The notes: generated by a model from the letters alone, not told the origin. A DNA stretch of 64,000 bases from Sorex araneus (GCF_027595985.1 NC_073306.1:85299599-85363598); one strand, 5' to 3'; shown: positions 36,430-46,794, numbered from the stretch's first letter. A program made the numbers and translations.

Positions 36430-36680
36430 CACAAATTGACCTTTATTGACCTAAGTTTGGATAATGCCATATGCCTTTGTGGTATGACAAACAATAAGAA
36501 ATAAATTTGTTTGTGCCTGCGAAAGGGGAAGGCGGGGGAAGGTGGAAAATTGGTGACAATGGTGCAGGGAAAGTCACACTGGTGATGGTGTTGGGACAAT
36601 AAATGCCCAAAACAACTGTGGTATGGACAACTTGGTAAATCATGTTGTTTTACAAAAAAAAAATCACAATGAAAAAAATT
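36430..36680 (+). mobile_element. L1-like 3' end, copy B
   Basis: Layout matches the other L1 3' ends here: catatgcctttgtggtatg, a G-rich stretch gggggaaggtgg, cactggtgatggtgttggg, then an A tail. Family not identified. Confidence 0.55.
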
Positions 36681-36944
36681 TTAAGTCATGCCACATTGAA
36701 ACAGCAGACCCCACCTGATTGGAGTGATGGACATACGTGTGCTTGTCTGTACTAGGTCTAAGACAGATGGGTGCCTGGGGCGCATGGAACCTCTGCAGTG
36801 TTGAGTCGTTTCAACCAGAGAAAAAAGCAGACAAACCGAAAGTGGGGATAGTGTCTAAAAGAACCCAGGATTCTCAAAAATGACACAGTCACAAAAGCCA
36901 AGAAACTGTTTCAGGCTGCAGGAAAGCCTCAAGATTTAGGAATC

Positions 36945-37127
36945 AGGGAGCTGGAGTGATAGCACAGCGGGTAGGGTGTTTGCCTTGCACACAGCCAACC
37001 CGGGTTCAATCCCTGGTATCCCATAGGGTTCCCCACGCACCGCCAGGAGTAATTCCTGAGTGTGGAGCCAGGAGTAGCCCCTGAGCATCATTGGAGTGAC
37101 CCAAAAAGCAAAAAGCAAAAAACAAAA
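36945..37127 (+). mobile_element. Shrew tRNA-derived SINE
   Basis: Plus-strand copy: gggagctggagtgatagc, ggttcaatccctggt, ggagtaattcctgagtgt, gagtgacccaaaaagc. An agatttagg-type word occurs on both sides. Confidence 0.93.
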
Positions 37128-37419
37128 GATTTAGGGACTAAATGCTTACAGGAAGTTCTGAACTGAACTCTCAGTGAGGACAACTGGCCACACTCCGGTG
37201 AGACCCAAGAGTGGGTGGGGTTCACAGCTCCGGGTTAGATTCTTGTCAGTGAGGTTCTGTTACCTAGGAGAAGGTCCTGGTTTGTTACACCCAAGACAAA
37301 TAAAAATATTTGGAGGTGATGGATAATTACAATTTATTCTCCCATGGTCTCCAGGTGGGGGAGCCCTCAGCGGTTCTCTTGAGCTTTGCTGTAGGCTGCA
37401 GATGTTAAGTTTTTAAAGC

Positions 37420-37525
37420 ACATTCTCAGTCAGACTCCCTGGGTCAAAATCCAGCCTCTGGAGGGAGTTATGGGGTGTGAGATAAGTTATTTTATTTATT
37501 TGTGCCTTAAATTTTCTATGTGTCC
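37420..37525 (+). mobile_element. MIR-like fragment
   Basis: Contains cagactccctgggtcaaaat then ccagcctctgg and gataagttattttatttat, the order of the MIR core, diverged. Confidence 0.45.
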
Positions 37526-37604
37526 ATTGATCTTATAACATTTCCCCCCTTGTGGGGTGGGCACAGTAGTTATTAATAAGTGGGCATAATTCTCTTTGCT
37601 TTAT

Positions 37605-37725
37605 GTTTTGGGGCCATATCTAGCAGTGCTTAGGGATGGTTCCTAACTCTGTGCTCAGGGATCACTCCTGGTGGTGCTGGGGATCGAACTCAGGTCGGCT
37701 GCAAGGCAAGGCAAGTACCATGCCG
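37605..37725 (-). mobile_element. Old SINE copy
   Basis: Reverse-strand copy: ggggccatatctagcagtgc, gctcagggatcactcctgg, ggggatcgaactcagg. Confidence 0.65.
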
Positions 37726-37857
37726 ATATTCTCTGTCTTTGGTTCTTTCTCATTTTTCTGACTGGGATTCTTTGATATTTTGTTGCTGCTGAGTTTGTAT
37801 TTCAGATATCTTGGATATTAGCCCTTTGCGGGGTATATGATATAAAAACATTTTCTC

Positions 37858-37886
37858 ATGGTGAATCAATAAAAGAATTAAAAAAA
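37858..37886 (+). mobile_element. 29-bp L1-tail micro-insertion
   Basis: The insert atggtgaatcaataaaag plus an A-rich tail is the extreme 3' end of the L1 type seen at 54124. It is flanked by AAAAACATTTTCTC at 37844-37857 and 37887-37900. Confidence 0.8.
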
Positions 37887-38386
37887 AAAAACATTTTCTC
37901 CTGTTCAGGAGGATGACTTTGCCTTACTGGTCGTCTCTTCTGCAATGCAGTTGTTTTAGTTCAATGGAAAAGTTTGTACTCTATCTTGAAGAACAAATTT
38001 CATCAAAAATTTTATAGTGATTACCTGAAATCTGCATAAGGCCTTGGGTGGAATGATTTTTATAACACTATTAAATCATTCAAACCCGGGGCGAGGTGGT
38101 ATCTATTGCAACTTTCCCCATTTCATCCTAGTCCCACTTATTATGGTTTTCTCTCTTTTTTTTTTCCAGGGGCCTCGCTAAAGGTTTGTCCCTCTTGTTT
38201 CTTTTTTTGAGGGCCACTTTATAATATCATTGACTTTTTAAATAATACCATTGACTTTTTAAAAAGACATTTTAAATTTTGCTTATTAAGGCTTTTTTTT
38301 TTTACTTTTCAAGTAATTTTCCTTCTCCTATTGGCCTGAGTTACACTTGTTCTTCCCTTTCTCATTCCTTAATAAGTGCAGTCAGG

Positions 38387-38558
38387 GGGGCTGGAGTGAT
38401 AGCACAGTGGGTAGGGCGTTTGCCTTGCATGCAGCCGACCCAGGTTCAATTCCCAGAATCCCATATGGTCCCCTGAGCACCGCCAGGAGTAATTCCTGAG
38501 TGTAGAGCCAGGAGTAACCCCTGTGCAATGCCAGGTGTGACCCAAAAAGGGAAAAAAT
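38387..38558 (+). mobile_element. Shrew tRNA-derived SINE in antisense L1
   Basis: Full-length copy: ggctggagtgatagcacag, ggttcaattcccaga, ggagtaattcctgagtgt, gtgtgacccaaaaagg. Flanks are GTGCAGTCAGG and GTACAGTCAGG, a duplication with one change. Confidence 0.96.
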
Positions 38559-38883
38559 GTACAGTCAGGTTGTTTAACTGAACTTCTTCTTTTTTCTTGG
38601 CATGAATTCTTCTTTTTCCTTTGGTATATAACTCCGAACTTCTTCCCTCTGAATACTGCTTTTGCTGTATCCCATGTCCTCTGATAGCTCCTTTATTCGT
38701 TCTTGTTTTCAGGATTTGCTTGTTAGTTTGGGGTTGGATTTGGGATCATAGCCAGTGGTATTCAGGGCCTGTTTCCAAGATTTAAAAGAAAAGAATTTCC
38801 TTTGACCTAACAGTTATTCAATAGCGTATTGTTTAGTCTCCACATGTTTGAATTTGCCCCACCTTTCTTTTCAGAACTGACTT

Positions 38884-39072
38884 CCAGGGGCCAGAGAGAT
38901 AGTATAGCTGGTAGGGGGTTTGCTTTGCATGCAGCTGACCCAGGTTTGATCCTCAGCATCCCTATGGCCCCACCCCCCGAGCACTACCAGGAGTACTTTC
39001 TGAGCACAGAGCCAGGAGAAACTCCTAAGTCTCTCCAGGAGTAGCCCAAAAACAACAAAACAACAACAAAGA
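38884..39072 (+). mobile_element. Shrew tRNA-derived SINE
   Basis: Plus-strand copy with tail of CAACAAAA units. Flanks are AGAACTGACTT (38873-38883) and AGAATTGACTT (39073-39083). Confidence 0.9.
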
Positions 39073-39254
39073 AGAATTGACTTAGAGCATTATTCTATTC
39101 TGCCCTGAAAATGTACTTGATATTCTTTCAGTCTTATGACTTCATTGATACAAGCATTCTATCCCCAAGAATGTTCCATGTGCACTGGAGAAGAACATGT
39201 ATTTGACTTTTTTTGAGGTGAAGAGCCCCATGAATGTTTATTAAAAACTAAGCA

Positions 39255-39411
39255 TAAGACTAGAGAGGTAAGAAAGTGTTTGCCTTGGAAGCAGCAACCC
39301 CAGTTTGTTCCCTGGCACTGCCCATGTTCTCTCACGCTGCATCAGGAGTGGCCCCTGAACAGTCAGGAGGAGGCCCTGAATGAGGCTGGGTGTGGCCCAA
39401 AACAAAAACAA
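39255..39411 (+). mobile_element. Old SINE copy
   Basis: Plus-strand copy: gactagagaggtaagaaag, tgtttgccttggaagcagc, ggctgggtgtggcccaaaac. Confidence 0.68.
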
Positions 39412-39427
39412 TCAACTAAAGACTAAG

Positions 39428-39560
39428 CCCAAGGTGCTGGCCTTGCATGTGGCTGACCCAGGATCGTCCCCGGTATCCCATAAGGTCCCTTGAGCCCAGA
39501 ACCAGGAGTAAGCCCTGAGCTCTGCTGGGTGTGAGCCCAAAACAAAAGAAACAAACAAAA
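39428..39560 (+). mobile_element. Old SINE copy, head truncated
   Basis: Starts at gtgctggccttgcatgtgg and runs to gggtgtgagcccaaaac with an A-rich tail. Confidence 0.7.
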
Positions 39561-39865
39561 CAATTCTAAGTCCAGCTCTTCCAACTCCTCATCTAAGGCT
39601 GTTATTTCCTTGTGGTTTTTCTCTCTGGTTGAGCTCTCTCCAGTGGTAATCCCGAAAAGCTATTAACTATTATGTTATTGCTGGTGTCATTCTTCAGGCC
39701 TATTTGTGGTTGCATTATATATTTTGATGCCTTTTCAGATGACACATATGTTAATGAGTTAAGTTAACTAGATAAAATTGATCCCTTATTCAAGATGCAA
39801 TGTCCATTCCTGTCTTTTATTTGAGATTGTATCTTGTCAGATATGAGTATGGTCACATGCCTGCC

Positions 39866-40060
39866 TTATTTTTTCAATGCCAGGTATTAAACATGGGTCT
39901 CATACATGCAAGACAAGTGCCCTGCTGCTGTGCTAAAACTTCAGTACATGAGTTTGATTTGGGGAGGGGGAGAGTTGGGGTCACAGCTAGTGGTGCTAAA
40001 GGGGTACCCCCCAGAAAGTTAAGCAAGCACCTTACTCCTGGCCAAAACTCCAGCCTTCAG
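39866..40060 (-). mobile_element. Two old SINE fragments
   Basis: 39866-39945 has aatgccaggtattaaacatg and catgcaagacaagtgccc. 39960-40060 has gtcacagctagtggtgc and ccaaaactccagcc. Both are reverse-strand remnants of weak similarity. Confidence 0.4.
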
Positions 40061-40491
40061 CCCTTGATTTAAGTAGTTTTCTGTGGTCAGAGAATGTGCT
40101 ATGCTTTATTTTAATCACATGAAGTTTGTTGTTTAGCTTTATGATATAGTCAATTTGTTTAAATATATAGTCAAGTTGCAGGAAAAATATGTATCCTGCG
40201 ACTATTGCAAAATCATATTAAGTATAGCATTTAGGGAAAGTTTATGGAATTATTCTAGTAAAAGTATTTCTTATTTTAGTTATGTGTTTCTTTTCTTTCC
40301 TTTTTTCTTTGTTGCTTTCTATAATCAGATATTTTCTTATTAGGTACATTGTCTATGTAAAGTTTCTTACAGGGACAAATGTATAAAGTTCAAAAGAGAA
40401 CAACTAATCCATCAACTTAGAGAACAGTACTCTCTTAGTCAAAGGTGGGAGAGCAGATGTAGTAAAAAATTCTGGTACTGTCTAAACAAAT

Positions 40492-40745
40492 CACTGTATC
40501 ACTGTCATCCCATTGTTCGTTGATTTACTTGAGCAGGCACCAGTAGAGTCTCTATTCCTCCCAGTCCTGAGATTTTAGCAGCCTCTCCTTACTCGTTTTT
40601 CCCAATGATTGGAGGCTCTTTCAGGGTCAGGGGAATGAGACCTATTGTTACTGTTTTTAGAATACTGAATACGCCATGGGTAGCTTGCCAGGCTCCGCCC
40701 GTGCAAGCAGGATACTCTCAGTAGCTTGCCAGGCTCTCCAAGAGG
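40492..40745 (-). mobile_element. Second-type shrew SINE with ~80-bp internal extension
   Basis: Reverse-strand copy: atcactgtatcactgtcatc, gagcaggcaccagtag, then about 80 bp not present in the other second-type copies (40554-40637, containing cctgagattttagcagcc and gggtcaggggaatgagac), then ttgttactgtttttag and gtagcttgccaggctc. The head is missing. Confidence 0.88.
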
Positions 40746-41154
40746 TACATATGTATATATAATTTGTTGCCTACTGTCTGAACTCCATCAAATATGGTGT
40801 GGTAATTATGGAAAATGGGTAGGAAGTGTCTTATAATGTCAGCTGCGGGGTCCAGAAAGCAGCCTGGAGCGCAGTGGTGGTTGGGTAGTGGAGGTTAGCT
40901 GCCAGGGCTGGATCCCTTAGGGTGGGAAGGGTTCTCACCTACCCCACTCTGGGGCACCCTGAGTGGAAACTGCCTGGCATGGAGTCTCTTCGTCTAAACA
41001 AATATGGTCAACATTATGTTCAACTTTAAATTACTGACAAATTACCTGCACTAGGCTGTCTCATCCAAGGCAATGGCAAAGTTTATCACTTAGCAGTAAC
41101 ACCGTATTTAAAATTTTAGAATCCCATCTCATACTCTACACCACTGATATACCA

Positions 41155-41395
41155 AGACAGGCGCTTAATGGCTCCAGGGTGAAATACAATAATCTTCACA
41201 CACTTTCCTCTAAGGACACTTTTTTGGATCGTTTTTAGCAGATTATTCATAACAAGCCATACAAAATATTCAGATCCTGCTTTGGGGGTTGGGGTGGAAA
41301 CATTTGAAATATGGTGGTAGGAAGGTATAATGGTGGTAGGACTGTTGTTGGAATATTAAATGTAATAAATTATTGTGAACAACTTTAAAAAGAAT
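41155..41395 (+). mobile_element. Dispersed ~600-bp module, copy 2 (3' part)
   Basis: Aligns with the 3' 240 bp of copies at 30657 and 54598: ttcctctaaggacactttttt, ttcataacaagccatac, aatatggtggtaggaag, gaatattaaatgtaat. Truncated at its 5' side. Confidence 0.8.
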
Positions 41396-41432
41396 AGAGA
41401 CCATCAAATTAAAATGCACAATAAATTTCAAG

Positions 41433-41571
41433 GTGGTTTGGCCACATTCGGCAGTGCTCAGGAATCACTCCTGCTGGGGTTTGGGGGACATACGGGGTGC
41501 CGGGGTCAAGCTCAGGTTGTCCATGCACAAGGCAACTGCTCTCCAACCCGCTGTACTGTCTCTCTGGCCCT
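41433..41571 (-). mobile_element. Old SINE copy
   Basis: Reverse-strand copy: ggccacattcggcagtgc, caggaatcactcctgctg, gtactgtctctctggccc. Confidence 0.68.
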
Positions 41572-41599
41572 TCATTTGTTTTTAACATAGACCAAACCA

Positions 41600-42533
41600 G
41601 TATTTTTAAAGGTCATCTAAAGGAGTGTATGGTGCTGCCAACAGGTCAACCCGTACCCAAGGGTGAGTGCATCAGCAGCCTGATGGTGCCTTCAGGTTCT
41701 TGATACCCCAAAACTGCCACTGTGCCTCTAGCCGGACCCCCAACAACTTGTGACCAAGTTTCCCACAAATTTAAATGACCAAAAGTTAGGTATGTGGGAG
41801 TCACACAACAAACAAACTCCGGATCAGCTATACAAGCTCCTTTATGGGCCTTCCTTCAGAGACCCATAAATAAATATCAAAAGAGATCAAAGGCCACAGT
41901 TAATCTCGGAACCACATAAGGCTGAACAGACCAGGGACAATTGGAGGGGGATGGGTCAGCTTGGTGCCCGCCCAAGAAGAGTCCCTTGCAGCCACTTGCT
42001 CCCACAATCCAAAATGCCGCCATACCCCTGGCCAGACTCCTCTGTCTCTAGACAAACCTCACCGAGATATAATCTGCTTAAAATTCAGGTATGTGGGGTT
42101 TGTGACTGGAATCTCCAGGTTTTCTCAGGGTTGGGATGAGCTACCTCCTCCCACCTCCCTGTACTTCCAGAAGCCTCAGCAGTCATGTCCACACCCCAAA
42201 GCTGCCACCCAGTTGAAAAAGCTACTCCAGCTTCACTTCCTGATAGCAATACTGAGCACCCTAAACAAAGACTATGACCCCTTGGTGTTGCAAACCATAA
42301 TGCACAATACACAGAAAGAGTAAGAGAAAAGTGCCTGCCATAGAGGGAAGCTGGGTGGGGGCGGGGGTGGTGGTAGGGGTGGTGGGAGGGAAACAGGGGA
42401 AAATGATGGTGGGAAATGTACACTGGTGGAGGGATATGTGTTGGATCATTATATGACTGAAACCCAATCATGAACAGCTTTGTGATAGTCTATCTTATGG
42501 ACACTCAATTAAAAAAAATTTAAACTCATTTAA
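41600..42533 (+). mobile_element. L1 3' UTR, long copy
   Basis: About 930 bp ending in a G-rich tract (gggggcggg, ggtggtaggggtgg), aatgtacactggtggaggg, gactgaaacccaatcatg and an A tail. The last 250 bp match copy A at 34340. The 5' portion assignment (41600-42270) is an inference from continuity. Confidence 0.65.
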
Positions 42534-42548
42534 AGCTGTCTGCATGTT

Positions 42549-42773
42549 GTGATAGCACAGCGGGTAGGATGTTTACCTTGCACGCAGCCAACCCGGGTTC
42601 GATTCCCAGCATCCCACATGGTCCCCTGAGCACCACCAGGAGTGATTCCTGAGTGCATGAGCCAGGAGTAACCCCTGTGCATCACTGGGTGTGACCCAAA
42701 AAGAAAAGAAGAAGAAGAAGAAGAAGAAGAAGAAGAAGAAGAAGAAGAAGAAGAAGAAGAAGAAGAAGAAGAA

Positions 42774-42805
<32 letters not shown>

Positions 42806-42959
42806 AGGAGGAGGAGGAAGAGGAGGAGGAGGAGGAGGAGGAGGAGGAAGAGGAGGAGGAGGAAGAAGAAGAAGAAGAAGAAGAAGAAGAAGAAGAAGAA
42901 GAAGAAGAAGAAGAAGAAGAAGAAGGAGAAGAAGGAGAAGAAGGAGAAGAAGAAGAAGC
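42549..42959 (+). mobile_element. Shrew SINE with 255-bp (GAA/GGA)n tail
   Basis: The body at 42549-42704 is head-truncated (starts gtgatagcacagcggg). The tail at 42705-42959 is GAA repeats with GGA patches. AGCTGTCTGCATGTT flanks the whole unit at 42534-42548 and 42960-42974. Long Glu, Lys, Ser and Leu frames across the tract are artefacts. Confidence 0.97.
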
Positions 42960-43264
42960 AGCTGTCTGCATGTTTCAGTGTCTTGTAAACCATGCCCACC
43001 ATATGCCAGCTAGATTAAACCCTACGATTTAAGACCCCAAGATACTACTGCCCTTCAGAACTTCCTGGCCCTGACAATCTCAGCTACACAGTTAAACCCT
43101 CTGTGGAACTGCTGGTTCTTTCTCTCCTAGATTGCCTTTCTCTCACCTAGACTCTGTATTGTCAATCTGTAAGGAACTTTCTGTGTACAAACCTGTCAAA
43201 GCTTGCCCAGAAAATGTCTGCACTACTGCCCTCTAGTGGCCACATATTTTTTCTTTACTTACCT

Positions 43265-43265
43265 T

Positions 43266-43341
<76 letters not shown>

Positions 43342-43345
43342 CCCT
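43265..43345. repeat. (CT)n microsatellite
   Basis: About 75 bp of perfect CT repeat followed by CCCTCC-type interruptions and a short CA run at 43376-43389. Confidence 0.95.
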
Positions 43346-43477
43346 CCCTCCCTCTCTCTCTTCCTCTCCCTGTCTCACACACACACACTTCAAAGAAAAG
43401 AAACTACAGATGGTCCCTAATACATGAGAGGTTTAACCTAAAGGATATGCCAGGATGACCAAGAAGAGACACCACCT

Positions 43478-43625
43478 TGGGCTGGAGCACAGCACAGCGG
43501 GTAGGGCATTTGCCTTGCATGCGGCCGACCCAGGTTCGATTCCCAGCATCCCATTTGAGCCAGGAGTAACCCCTGTGCATCGCCAGGTGTGACCCAAAAG
43601 CAAAAAAAAAAAAAAGAAGAAGAAG
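43478..43625 (+). mobile_element. Shrew SINE with internal deletion and GAA tail
   Basis: Head and B box are intact (ggttcgattcccagc), but the body jumps from atcccatttga to gccaggagtaacccc, omitting about 50 bp. AAGAAGAGACACCACCT flanks it at 43461-43477 and 43626-43642. Confidence 0.96.
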
Positions 43626-43639
43626 AAGAAGAGACACCA

Positions 43640-43935
43640 CCTAAGTCCCACTTCATTGGCAAACATCAAGAAACATGAAACAGTAGGAATGTAAACTGGT
43701 GTGACCACTTTGAATGAGGAATTGGCATCATAATGTAAAGATATCTCAGTCATATCTAACACTCATCCATTCTAGTCCTTAGAAAATATAACCAAGAGAA
43801 CAGATGTATAGGAAGGCAAGCTCAGAGCAGCATTGCTGGAGCTAAAGAGCATAAATATTTGGCAGCTGAAGAATGGGTACATCACACAATGGACTAACAT
43901 ATAGCAGTGAAAGGGAATGAAATGCTACTACATTC
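43640..43935 (+). mobile_element. L1 ORF2 C-terminal fragment, sense
   Basis: Contains aggaatgtaaactggtgtg, agcagcattgctggagc and ggcagctgaagaatgggtac, the order seen near the end of L1 ORF2. Degraded. Confidence 0.7.
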
Positions 43936-44219
43936 AATATGAGCTGGATTTTAGTGCTAGGATCTAAATCTTTGTATTGTCCCCTCCACAATCTGGCCTC
44001 AGAACCTCCACCCCTCTCTCACCAGCCAACGTAGTGGTATTAGCATGTGTGGTGGAGTCTAATCTGTCCTCACAAAGAAGGTGAGTGTTCCTCTAGAGAC
44101 TCCACAGAGATCCTGCCGTAGTGATTTCTTTCTCTAGGAAGAAGGGCTTCAGGGGACCATGCTGGGAGTTCAGAATCTACTTGTGAAAATAAAGGCCCAG
44201 AAAAATAGATGAAAGCTGG

Positions 44220-44262
44220 AACACACACACAACACACACACACACACACACACACACACGAC
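44220..44262. repeat. (CA)n microsatellite
   Basis: About 20 CA units with one AA interruption. Confidence 0.95.
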
Positions 44263-44529
44263 TTACAGAAACATACTACTGGGGCTTGGGAATCAAAACA
44301 TATGCAATACGCATATGAATGTGAAAAGAAAGAAACCAAATCAATATGACCTGTGCAAATGCAAATCAAGCTGGAGGTTGCTCAAAGAGGAAACCTCAGT
44401 TTTCCCTTGCCAGTTACTGAGAGTGGCTCCATTTTAGCTGTCACCATTTTATATTATAACTCCACATCTTCCTTTAAGACTAAGGGGAGCTCAGTTTCCC
44501 AAGAACATACCTTCAAACAGATAAATATC

Positions 44530-44690
44530 GGACTGGAGAAACAGTAGAGAGGTTAAGGCACTCAGCTGACCCCAGGCCAATCCAGCACACTACATACAGT
44601 CCCTGGGTCACTCCAGGAGTAATCCCTGAGCACAGAGCCAGGAGTAAGCCCTGAGCACTGCTAGATGTGACTCCAAAAGTCCCAAATCGA
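44530..44690 (+). mobile_element. Shrew tRNA-derived SINE, diverged
   Basis: Plus-strand copy: ggactggagaaacagtag, ggagtaatccctgagcac, agagccaggagtaagccc, gatgtgactccaaaag. Confidence 0.78.
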
Positions 44691-45613
44691 TAGAACACAA
44701 ATGAATAAATAATGTCCCAGGCCTGTGCAGGCACACATGAGAGCCTGTAACAATTAGCTCTTTCAAAGAAAATAGTTAATTAAGTAATATTAAATAAATA
44801 GCTGCTAAAGAAGAGCCCCCCCACCCAGCCCCCAGCCTAACTGGGAACACAGGAAGTGAGTCTTATCTTGCAACATGAAAGGGTCCTAAATTAACGAACA
44901 TCTGTGGAGCAAATGGAAATCCTGTTACTCGATAATAGCACTGTCGCCTTAATTAGAACACAGAGAGCTCAATTTTCCTTTAAAACTCTTCGTCAACGAG
45001 CCCTACTCTAACTTTGCTCTTTGCTGAGTTTATGCAAGTAGGGGCTTGCTTTCTCCTCTGCATGTCAACAGAACTTTCCTATTTCTAATCTGTAGCAATT
45101 ATTTTCCTTGTCAATATTTTCATTCTTGAAAAGGTTGAAGAACGTGGAAATCATCAACACAGCTCCTGCATCATGATTTATTTTTGAGAGTGCATGATAT
45201 CCCTGACAAATGCGTGACATCTACTGGGATCTAAATACTTGGGTTGGGTGGCGAATTAAAAGGGAAGGGGGGATCATTACATCATAAAAAAATGCAATTT
45301 AATGTAAACGGGCCACTTCAGGACCACCGATTAAGGATCATTATTACCTAACTCGGTGCACCAGAGCTCCTTTTTGGCTCTTTAAAGATGGTACCTGCCG
45401 AAGGTCTCAGGCCTCCCAGCCCAATGGCCTTCTGCCAGGTCATGCGCAAAACGCAGCCTCCCCAAACCATCCACCTGCAGCGCTCCTAGCCCACAGCACG
45501 TCACGACCCGTCGTCAAATCCTCGACACGCCAGAGAGACACGGGAGCCCGGCGGCTCGGCGTGCAAACAAAGCGGGCGGTCACGTGGGCCACCTCCCACG
45601 CCGGGCGCGCCGC

Positions 45614-45621
45614 TGACGTCA
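45614..45621. promoter_or_regulatory. CRE palindrome
   Basis: Perfect 8-bp TGACGTCA, the full CREB/ATF site, 138 bp before the proposed exon 1B donor. Full palindromic CREs in CpG islands are often functional; use here is inferred. Confidence 0.6.
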
Positions 45622-45639
45622 CCAGCCTGCGCCCGGCCA

Positions 45640-45751
45640 TTGATTCCCACCGAGGGGCGCGCGGGCTACGTGGTGGGGAGGGCGGGGAGGGTCGCGGCGG
45701 CGGCGGCGGCGGCCTGGGTGCGGGGCTGCGTCCGGGAGAGCGCACCACCCG
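45640..45751 (+). other. ADAR: ADAR non-coding exon 1B (approximate start)
   Basis: A strong donor (cccg|gtaagagg) ends at 45751, just downstream of the CRE and CGG run. The 5' end is unknown because GC-rich promoters start at several sites; 45640 is only a placeholder. The exon would be non-coding and join exon 2 at 62898, so translation would begin at the p110 Met (63603). Confidence 0.5.
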
Positions 45752-46794
45752 GTAAGAGGCGTTTTCCGTCTGAGCCGTCAGCTGTCTGGAGCTGCGGCGC
45801 GCGGGGTACGCACCGGCCCGCGGGTGCCCGGGGCGTGCGCGCGGGGGTCGCGCGGGGCAGGAGGGGGCGCGGGAGAGGGCGGCGAGGGTCCCGGGCGCGT
45901 GCGTGCGCGGGGGGCCCCGGGCGCGGGCGTGCGCGGCCGGGGCGGCGCTCGGGATGCTCTGCGGCGCGCGCGGGGCGGAGCGGAACCGCCGGGTCCCCGG
46001 GGGCCGCCGCGGCGGAGAGCGCCCGGTCCTGCCCGCGTCTCCCCGGGGCGCCCCGGGCCCGCTGCGTTGGCGCCCCTCGCGCAGCGCCGCCGGTGTCGCG
46101 CGTCGGGGAGACCCGCCCCGGCTGAAGGCACCCCCGGGCGTGGGGCTGCGAGGGCGGGCGCGTGGGCAAGTGGCCAAGCGGAGGAGCCGCGGGGGTGCCC
46201 GTCGGGCGCGCCCAGGCCTGCGCCGTCACCGTGCCAGGCGGAGGCGGGAGCCCGGAGCCTGCCCGGCGCCTTGGGGGGATGGTCTCCGCGGCTTTCTGTA
46301 CCCGAGAAGGTCGCCGACCGTCGTAGGTAGCATCCCGACAGCTCTTTGCCACCCCCGGGTCATTTCGCAGCTGGGTGCTTGCCCCGCGAGGCGCAGGGGC
46401 CAGGATGGACTTTGCAGACCAGGCCGCCTTTTCCCAGCTGGGTGACATTGCGCGAATGCTTCCACCTCCCCGCGCCCGCCCGAGCTTGCCTAGGGGACTG
46501 CGGAAGGTTGGGGGTGCAGAATATGAAGTGCCTGGCTGTTTTTAATTAGTGAGGGCCCGGCACTCCGCGCTGGAGCCTTCTCCCGCTGCTGGAGTCTCGC
46601 AGGGCCCTTGCAACCTGAAAAGCAGGTGGAGTTTTTGCTCTGCCGGGTGCTTGTTTTTCTGCCTGCTGTGATAGAGCAGGCTTGAGGGTGGGGGAGGGGA
46701 GAAGGTGTCTCAAAATTCATGCTTTCTACTGTGAACCTCGTAACATTTTCCAACTAGAAACAGGAACTTTATACCATCCGTGATAGCTTCTCAT

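Larger units (their letters stand above)
37790..40425 (-). mobile_element. Antisense L1 ORF2, broken by SINEs
   Basis: Reads as mammalian L1 ORF2 in reverse orientation: atcttggatattagcccttt, gctgtatcccatgtcctctg, acctaacagttattcaatag, ttccatgtgcactggagaag, and cagatatgagtatggtcac. SINEs at 38387, 38884, 39255 and 39428 and a 29-bp L1-tail insertion at 37858 interrupt it. There is no intact frame. Confidence 0.85.
45540..46340 (+). promoter_or_regulatory. ADAR: CpG island: ADAR constitutive promoter region
   Basis: About 800 bp of very GC- and CpG-rich sequence. It lies 13.7 kb upstream of exon 1A, close to the human arrangement in which the constitutive exon 1B is about 14.5 kb upstream of 1A (from memory). 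There is no TATA box. Promoter-like sites are an E-box GTCACGTG at 45579-45586, a perfect CRE TGACGTCA at 45614-45621, a GC-rich Sp1-type stretch at 45680-45692 and a (CGG)6 run at 45695-45712. This promoter would drive the p110 isoform. The long open frames on both strands are by-products of the missing A/T-rich stop codons. Confidence 0.8.

Noticed and set aside
42573..43032. Poly-Glu, poly-Lys, poly-Ser and poly-Leu frames
   Set aside because: All six frames of the GAA/GGA tail of one SINE insertion.
45440..46448. Long open frames on both strands of the ADAR CpG island (up to 260 codons)
   Set aside because: Pro/Ala/Arg/Gly-rich, overlapping in several frames, and explained by very high GC content lacking stop codons. 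No known domain.
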